Assembly: GCA_963932465.1 (NCBI GenBank)
Contig: OZ010792.1
Span: forward strand, 16,695,701 to 16,759,700
Source: Maratus speciosus
Lineage: Eukaryota > Arthropoda > Arachnida > Araneae > Salticidae
Length of the DNA: 64,000 bases
Direction: 5' to 3'
A program made the position numbers and the translations under genes. Under the pieces are notes generated by a model. The model was given only the letters and a program-made list of their open reading frames with translations. It was not told the origin of the DNA and ran no database searches. How positions within the stretch are numbered: the first letter of the stretch is position 1; every line of letters starts with the position of its first letter. Shown in pieces: positions 56,998 to 64,000 of this stretch.

Positions 56998-58451
56998 GGG
57001 GAGGTGGGGATGAATGGGACATTTTCACGAAAATATTTTTTTATATTTTTTTTATTTAAGTTACTATCAATATTATATATCACATTTCATACATTAGGTA
57101 TTTGCCAACATATATGAACAATATTTATTCTAGATTATGATTTATTCATAAAAATATTATGAAATCAAAAAAACGTTCCTCCCTGTCCCAATCATCCCCA
57201 CTGCAGGGATGAATGGGACACTAATAGGGATGGAAGGGACACAAGGATTTTCCTCCCTGTATTCAATTTTACCAAATTAAAATTTATAATTATAACCTTA
57301 TTTGAAAATTATATTTGTAATATATGATTTTACAGCACGAATCGATATGTTTTTTTTTTTTTCAATAACTTCTTTTATTGCAGTTTTAACTTTTAATGCG
57401 GACTTCGGCTATCAACCTGTTCTTTTTTTCCACTTATGAGGCATTTTAGATTTGAAATGAAAGTGCAAAATGTCTTTTAAATATAGCATAGCTAATAATT
57501 TTCAATCATAACTTATTAATTAATATTAATTAAATGTATCGTAGAAACATGCAGAACGGAAATTATTGTGTCGATCGGAAAGTCATGTCGTGTTGGGAAA
57601 ATCAATTCGTACCGGAAAATTCTGCCCGATAATTATTAGACATTAGATATCGGAATCAATGTCTAATAATAAAATGATTGAATTTTCCGGTACGATTTGA
57701 TTTTCCCAACACGACCCGACTTTCCGATCGACCCAATATGTTAGGGATGGGGATTTATTTGTGGAACATTTCAAAATTCAATATAATTTCCCCCATTTGA
57801 TCAATACACATATACTATTTTTATCAATTTTATCTATTTTGATTAAGTTTTAGTACCAATTTTTTAATAATCCATTAATAATTATTACAATACAATAAGT
57901 AACACTCAGAAATTTTAAACAATGACAACTCATATAATGCTATTTAATACTATTAATTGACGTAAATTATTGATTTATCATCCTATATAATACTATTTAA
58001 TTAATAAATAAAATTTTCAACATCTCTAGGGAGGAGTGAGAATGTCCCATTCATCCCCATTTGAAATGTCCCAATCATCCCCATGATGCATAATATCCCT
58101 TCTCAGCCATTTTACCTCAAAAATTATTTTGTCACAATGATTACTATTCATTCATTTTAATTATTGATATTGAACCTTAAAATAAATAACTACGACATAG
58201 CTTAATTTTTTATATTGTATAAGATATTTCACATCTTCTAATGTAAAAAAAAACTTACTTTTAAGCAGAGATTTCAGAAAATGCAACTTTGAAGGAAAAT
58301 GAAAACAGCAATGTGGTCCTACTTTTAGTTCTGAAACACACTGTGGTAGAGCCTTATATGGGGATAGGAAGCAATATAAAATAAATGTTTATTGCCTGAA
58401 ATATTGAGAATGTCCCATCCATCCCTTGTCCCATAAATCCCCTAGCTCCCC
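56998..58451. mobile_element. Pogo-type non-autonomous element, 1.45 kb
   Basis: Ends GGGGAGGTGGGGATGAATGG and, on the reverse strand, GGGGAGCTAGGGGATTTATG. TA follows the right end; the left flank is CA. GGGATGAATGGGAC or its complement recurs several times inside (57190-57240, 58044-58085, 58410-58440). No transposase frame. A mariner-type MITE is nested at 57566-57736. Confidence 0.7.
57566..57736. mobile_element. Mariner-type fold-back MITE, copy 2 (171 bp)
   Basis: TA at 57564-57565 and 57737-57738. Ends TTGTGTCGATCGGAAAGTC and GACTTTCCGATCGACCCAA. The arms pair through CGTGTTGGGAAAATCAA and CCGGAAAATTC. Sister of 25284-25453. Confidence 0.85.
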
Positions 58452-58609
58452 TACTTGTTTCCTAATATTTAACTATAACCACAGCTTCCAAAAAAATTTC
58501 ATAAAGAATTTCATACTTTCTTTCATTTCATTTTTGTTGTCTATTTAGGGACAGCTGAAAAAATAACAGAAAAGTATAAAATGTATTTTTGTGTCTGCGT
58601 TGTTAGATG

Positions 58610-58830
58610 TCCAGCATAAATCGGGGCTCCAAATGCTCTGGACACCACTAATTTCTTATAGTTTATTTCGCCATATTTAATCGCAGATAATTTTGCCATT
58701 AGATAAGGCGAAGAAACTTACTTTAAAATACCGGTGTCCAGACCATTTGGAGCCCGGGGGAGACCCGGTGTTTCACGGGATACCTGACAACACTATTGGT
58801 GAGTAAGAGTTACCTCTCGAGTGCAAAGGG
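58610..58830. mobile_element. TTAA-type MITE, family CCCTTTGCTCTCGAG, left end lost
   Basis: Right flank TTAA (58831-58834) and end CTCTCGAGTGCAAAGGG. The core has CTCTGGACACCACTAATTTC and AAAATACCGGTGTCCAGACC. The left terminus is missing. Confidence 0.65.
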
Positions 58831-59086
58831 TTAAGAAAAAGCTAAAACTAGAATTTTGGGAAAATAAGTTTTTTAAATAGTTTTATCCAGCATTTACATC
58901 ACTTATTCAAGATTACATTGATATGAAATCTGTCATTCATGCTCCAAGGTACAGCAATACGATGTTATCTTTTTATTAAAAAAATATGTATTTCAAATTA
59001 TTCTCTTTGTAAGAAATAATTTTAAATTAAATGTTGTACACTTCAAAAAATTCTGTTCCTAAAATCTTAAAAATTAGAACGAATTA

Positions 59087-59667
59087 CAGAAGAAACCCGA
59101 TAATCCGAACTAACTTGGACCGGTGCCAGTTCGGATTACGAAAAATTCGGATTACCCGAAATTCTGATAAAAATAGAAAAGAAAAAGATGCGTGCTATAA
59201 AAAATGTAAGTTATAAGTACTCAGTAATATAATAAACATCCTGTAATTTGGCATCCTGAGGTCCGGCATGCTGAATAATCCGGCATGATTTTCGGAAATA
59301 AAATAGTATTCCTGTTTAATCACTCCTAGTGGTTATAATAATCCAATGGAACTTCAGATTGAAGAAGTACGCAACAACCCATTACAAACGGTTCAAAATC
59401 GAGAATCTATAAATAGCTCAATCACCACTTCGACGAAGGGTGAAGAAAAAAACATTTCTGTAGATAATTTACGAAATCAAACTGTTGAAAGGAAAAATAG
59501 ATTTTTATCATCTGAATTAAAAAATTTTTGCATTTTAGAAAAGAATTTTATAATGAATGGCAAACTAACAGATATTCGAGATTATTATAAGATGGCTTCT
59601 ACGAGTAGACCTATAGTGCAAGTTTTCATTTTATATTCGGGTACATATGTTTTACGGTTACATTATT

Positions 59668-59710
<43 letters not shown>

Positions 59711-59797
59711 TGTTCAAGTATAATTTTCCTAAATAAAATCGGTTTGGATTAATCGGAATTTAGGATCAGCGGGGTTCGAATTATTGTGGTTCTACTG
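59087..59797. mobile_element. Tigger/pogo-type element, internally deleted
   Basis: Left end CAGAAGAAACCCGATAATCC after TA (59085-59086). Right end, reverse strand, CAGTAGAACCACAATAATTC, with CA instead of TA outside. CAGTAGAACC...ATAATYCGAA is the typical Tigger terminus. Only 711 bp remain, including a T38 run at about 59670-59707. Confidence 0.7.
59346..59669 (+). CDS. Unidentified 107-codon frame inside the Tigger-type element
   Basis: The frame lies wholly within the deleted element. It is charged and Ser/Asn-rich (residues 1-50) with a short hydrophobic end (VQVFILYSGTYVLRL). No transposase motif is visible. It could be a remnant of the transposase C-terminus or chance; I do not assign a function. 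Confidence 0.25.
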
Positions 59798-59799
59798 CA

Positions 59800-60232
59800 T
59801 TTATATTTTCTTATTCCAATTGGGGAGTGTGTGAAATTAAAACGTTATTATTAGTATTCCAAATACCTAGTAGTACAATAATAATAATAATAATAATAAT
59901 AACAATAATATGCATTACAGTTTCATATATTTCAAATGTATTCGTGTCGTTTTTTTCGAACTAATGAAGCCTTTACTAAACCAATATTTTTCAAACATTT
60001 CAGTGTTATGTATTTCGTTTCGTCTAATTAATACGAACTGTAAGTGTTTATTTGCTTTAAATCGTTTTAGAAGTATATTTTAAAAATACGTTTAGAATTT
60101 TTCAGTTTGAACAACAACAAGAAAAAATCAATCAAAAACATGAAAAATAATTTGTGAAAGATGCTAAAATTTTTTTAAATGAAGTACAAACGACGATTCT
60201 TCAATAAATGAATAAGTAAAGGAGGAAAACAC

Positions 60233-60279
<47 letters not shown>

Positions 60280-60689
60280 TCCATTCTCGCCGAATTTTTA
60301 AGCTATTGGAAAGATACAAAATGAATTTAGAAATTATTTTTTCATATATGTCTGGGGGTTTCTTTTTTTTTTTCGAAAAATTTTCAAGGCTATCAAAGTT
60401 ATCATTAGAATTGAATAAATATGACTGTAATAGTATTTTTATTATTTTTTTTACCTGTTATTAATGAATTTTTAAAACTATTTCAATCGTATTACTGAAT
60501 CATTCATATATACTCCAAAAGAAAATATTTTATGTTAGTAGATTAAATAACCAACAGGTAGAAAATTTGGTGGCCCAGAAAGGGGAGGGTTTAAAAAATA
60601 TATATTATTATTTTTCAAATAAATCAAAAGCAGGAAATAGGAATTCTGCTTTTTCATAATTTAGTGTCGCCCCTGATGAGAAAAAAAGT
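59800..60689. other. No gene; microsatellites
   Basis: (AAT)n at about 59878-59910 and a T37 run at about 60237-60273. No gene or element end recognised. Confidence 0.6.
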
Positions 60690-61555
60690 ATTATTATTAT
60701 TACGAGGCGGAACCCGTCGAATTTCGACGAAAGAAAATGTTTAAGAAGGAACTGTTTCATTAATTTATAATAAACTTACAAAATAAGTTACAAAAAAAAA
60801 TGCATCTTATATCCAACTCTCAAACAAATTAGGTTAGTCTAACTCTCAAATAAATATTATTTTAACATAAAGGTCACCGCTCTGCTATAAAGACACTCTC
60901 ATTTTTTCGTAAAACTTTGTGTTTTATTAGTGTGTGATTTCAATCGCGTTATTTTCAAAAGTGAAGCGTTTCCACCTGTGAAGAATTTCAAAGCTTCTGG
61001 AGTGAAAATGATGCACTCCTAAAAAGAATATTTCAATTTTAACACTTAAAATACAAGATTTTATTTTATAGAAACTGACGTCATTTGCATTCGTTGAAGA
61101 ATTCTACATTTACGGTTCGGTAATCTATAGAAAAGTACGCATATGATCGCAAAAAGCGATGATGTAAACTCGAGAAAACAAATCGGCTATCTGATGATTC
61201 ACATGCTGTAAATGATCGATCTTTAATTATCCAACTCCATTTTGACTTGAATATATCTAGAAGTTAAAAAACCCCTTTCAATTATAACTCTTTCCATCCT
61301 AACCTCTGTACATCTACAATGTGTATAACAGTTTGAAATAATAGCTTCTTATTTGAAAAGCAATTCATTTAATATAAAACTCAATCCATTATATACAACA
61401 TTTACTTTTAATGACTCGCGGCAAGCCACGTACAATCTTTCTATTTCCACTTCGACTGTAGAAGCTAAATCAACATTCACTACATAGAGGGGAAAGGGAA
61501 ACAGAGCAGGTTGCGCCATCTATTGGGCACAAATTAATACAGAATCAAACATCCA
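60690..61555 (-). repeat. Candidate 3' LTR of the BEL/Pao element
   Basis: On the minus strand, after pol and a short untranslated stretch, a G6 polypurine-like tract (61556-61563 region) is followed by TGGATGTTTGATTCTG, a plausible LTR start. AATAAAATC at about 61050 could be a polyadenylation signal. The far end is uncertain (sequence runs into a TAA microsatellite near 60690). The 5' LTR is outside the window, so the LTR cannot be confirmed by comparison. Confidence 0.4.
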
Positions 61556-61845
61556 GCCCCCCGATGAACACTGTTCATACAATTAAAAGATTCATATAAT
61601 ATACATATAAAATTCAATTAACAAAAAACAATATAATTCAATACAGATTAATTATTAAATACTTAACCTTTAACATTTAAACAACAAGAAAAGTTTAAAC
61701 TCACCATTACAGCAATATGTTATCTTACTTATAAATTCTTTGCTTCTAATTTAAATTTCTTTAATGTCCTTAAATAGAAGTCCTAACTGTAATAATAAAG
61801 AAATAAATCAGTTTATAAAGTAACAGTTCAATGTCTTATTAAACA

Positions 61846-64000
61846 CTAATCTTCATTTTCAATAGGTAATATTGCAATCTTAGTTATTGGTCTTTTGAGT
61901 TCGCCATTTACAATTTTCAATTTTACTACACGAACCTTACCATCGGTACCAGGGTAAACTTCGATCACTCTTCCAAGTTTCCAATGAAGGGGAGACAAAT
62001 TATCTTCTTTTATGATTACACTAAATCATTAACTTTAATGTCTCTTTTTTGAATTTTCCACTTGTATCGCTGTTGTAGTTGACATAAGTATTCTTTTGAC
62101 CAACGCTTCCATAATGACTGAAACAATTGTTGAGTTAATTGCCATCTTTTTAGCGAAGTTATTTTTTGATTAGTTAAATCTATTTCTGGTAGAGCTGTTA
62201 AAGAAGTTCCAATCAAGAAATGTCCCGGAGTTAAAGCGCTAATATCATTAGGATCATCTGAAACAGCAGTTATAGGCCTTGAGTTTAAACACGCCTCAAC
62301 TCGCAAAGTAAAGTTAAAAATTCTTCATGCGTCAAAAGTTGCTTACCTACAGTTTTTCGTAGATGTTGTTTCATAGATTTCACCGCTGCCTCCCAGAGAC
62401 CACCGTAATGAGGAGCTCCTGGAGGGTTAAATCGCCATTGTATGTTTTCAGATAAAATCCAGTCACGCAGTTTGGTGTTATATTTGGTAGAAATTATTTT
62501 TCTTAGGATTTTATCAGCACCAACAAAATTTGTACCGCAGTCACTATTTATTTCCCCAGGCGTCCCTCTTCTAGAGGTGAATCTCTGCAAAGCAGCTAAA
62601 TATGCCTCACTTGTGAGATCACTCACCAATTCCAAATGAACAGCCTTTGTAGCCATACACACGAAAACACACACATAACATTTTGTAGGTCTTACTCCTC
62701 TACCACTTCTCATTTTTAAAAAGAATGGACCTGCATAATCTGCTCCACTTTTGAAAATGTTCTGCAAAGAACAACTCTGCTAGCTGGCAAATCAGCCATT
62801 ATTTGAGAGGTTGTATTGGCTCTAACTCTGCAGCATTTTATACATTTCCAAATAATTTTCTTTATTTCAGCCTTTGCATTTACAATCCAATAATTCTGTC
62901 TTATTGCAGATAATAAAAGTTGAGCTCCTCCGTGTAAATATTTTTCATGGTAATGCTGTATAATCAATTTTGTAATATGATTATTTTTTGGCAATATAAC
63001 AGGATGTTTGCAGTTTTCTGAAACCTCAGCATTCTTAAGTCTTCCACCAACTCTCAATCTTTTCCTTTCATCTAAAAATGGATTCAAAGAAAGAATTTTA
63101 CTGTGACACTTAATAGGCCTCTGCTTTTCTAAGCATTGTATTTCATATGAGAATTCTACAGCCTGTATTGCTTTTATAATTAACTCAGTAGCAAAACTTA
63201 TTTCCTTTGTAGTCAAAATTCCAATTTCTCGATTCTTAGAAAGTAAATTATTTTTAAATCTTAGGCACCAAGCCATGACTCTTTGCAATTTTGTCCATGA
63301 AGAGAATTTAGTTAAAATATTCAAATTTTCATCTGCATTGACTGTGTTCACAAGAACAAAATCATTATTTCTTTTATTCTCTTCCTCTATAATATTCTCA
63401 TTTCCCACTTGATTTTTTGGCCAGTAAATTTTATCTTTTATTAACCAAGATGGTCCACTTTTCCAATTTTCGTTGTCAAGCAATTCTTTTGCAGAGCATC
63501 CTCGGGTCAATAAATCAGCAGGATTACTCCCACCATCACAATGTCTCCAATCTTGAGGAATTGTTAATTCCTGTATTTCTGAGACACGATTACAAACAAA
63601 TTGTTTCCACCTTGATGGCAGACCCTTAATCCAACGGAGAGTAATTGTACTATCTGTCCAATAAATGACACTTGGAACAGAAAAAGTATCCTGCAGATAT
63701 TTCCCCATTCGAGCCGCAACTAAAGCACCCAACAATTCCATTCTTGGAATGGTTATCCTCTTTAACCCTAGAACTACCGGAAATTTTACTCAAGTTTTAT
63801 AAAAACATTCTACACCAGAATTTTTACTTAAAACTATTTAATTTGTTTATTTAACTTATTATTGTCTGATTTATACATTTAGTTTGTTTTGAAGAAATTT
63901 CTGGTTTGAATAAATATTTTGAATGTACATGTCGGGTCCATTGGACCCTTCTGGTAGACAGAGGGTTAAAGGTGAGACTCTTGTCTTGGACATAACGAAA
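61846..64000 (-). pseudogene. pol: BEL/Pao pol, 3' half (RNase H and integrase), broken
   Basis: Reading right to left: KTRVSPL then, beyond a MITE, ITIPRMELLGALVAAR and YWTDSTITLRW give the Pao-type RNase H. CDGGSNPADLLTRG follows. An integrase zinc module is visible (HYHEKYLHGG ... CIKCCRVRA). The DDE core has D in GADYAGPF, D in SDCGTNF and E in GLWEAAVK. The C-terminus has RWQLTQQLFQSLWKRW and a short end at a TAG (61848-61846). Three frame changes are seen: between 62767 and 62716, near 62290 and near 62025. A 200-bp MITE interrupts the RNase H region. The 5' half, with gag and RT, lies past the right edge. Confidence 0.9.
63766..63965. mobile_element. TTAA-flanked MITE, family CCCTAGANCTACCGG, copy 2, inside BEL/Pao
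   Basis: TTAA at 63762-63765 and 63966-63969. Ends CCCTAGAACTACCGG and TTCTGGTAGACAGAGGG. It is 200 bp, the same length as 20382-20581. Removing it and one TTAA restores a continuous reading frame across the RNase H region (codons for PLKRI), which proves the insertion boundaries. Confidence 0.9.

Overview
The window looks like non-genic, repeat-dominated nuclear DNA from an animal, most likely an arthropod. It is AT-rich and has long A/T runs. It carries relics of Ty1/copia, BEL/Pao, Tc1, pogo/Tigger, mariner and hAT-like elements, plus a dense population of short inverted-repeat elements (MITEs). I found no convincing host gene, rRNA or CRISPR array. The species cannot be named from this sequence.

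Layout. 1-6 kb: dispersed repeats, a tRNA-derived SINE and the first TTAA-flanked MITEs. 6.3-14 kb: a non-autonomous hAT element with a second element nested in it, then a series of MITEs with 8-bp or TTAA target-site duplications (TSDs). 14.3-18.2 kb: a nearly complete hAT-like transposon (8-bp TSD, about 170-bp subterminal repeats) whose transposase frame is broken by one in-frame amber codon. 19.7-25.5 kb: mariner-type and TTAA elements, including a TTAA fold-back element split by a deleted pogo-like element that keeps a transposase C-terminus with a PHD-like zinc finger. 26-31.9 kb: two arrays of ~31-bp units (one forming the interior of a hAT-type element) and a 2.1-kb pogo-type element. 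30.2-37.9 kb: a stack of at least seven elements inserted into one another, with almost every boundary readable from TSDs. 39.8-45.1 kb: a Ty1/copia retrotransposon (minus strand, 474-bp LTRs, 5-bp TSD) inside a hAT-type MITE. 45.5-49.7 kb: more nested and abutting MITEs. 49.9-51.4 kb: a 1.5-kb palindromic TTAA element. 52.5-53.0 kb: an inverted pair of tRNA-like repeats. 55.1-56.7 kb: a dead Tc1 element. 57.0-59.8 kb: two more pogo/Tigger-type elements. 60.7 kb to the right edge: the 3' half of a BEL/Pao element, whose RNase H coding region is split by a 200-bp TTAA MITE and which continues beyond the window.

The most unusual signal is modularity. At least fifteen TTAA-flanked MITEs of about 190-230 bp have unrelated termini but share an internal plan: CACCAG near one side, an AT-rich centre often containing TTATTTAA, and CTGGTG near the other. 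A longer version of this core (GGCACCACTTTT ... TTATTTAATGACA) also sits inside elements with hAT-type and mariner-type ends. No transposase that could move the TTAA class was seen in the window.
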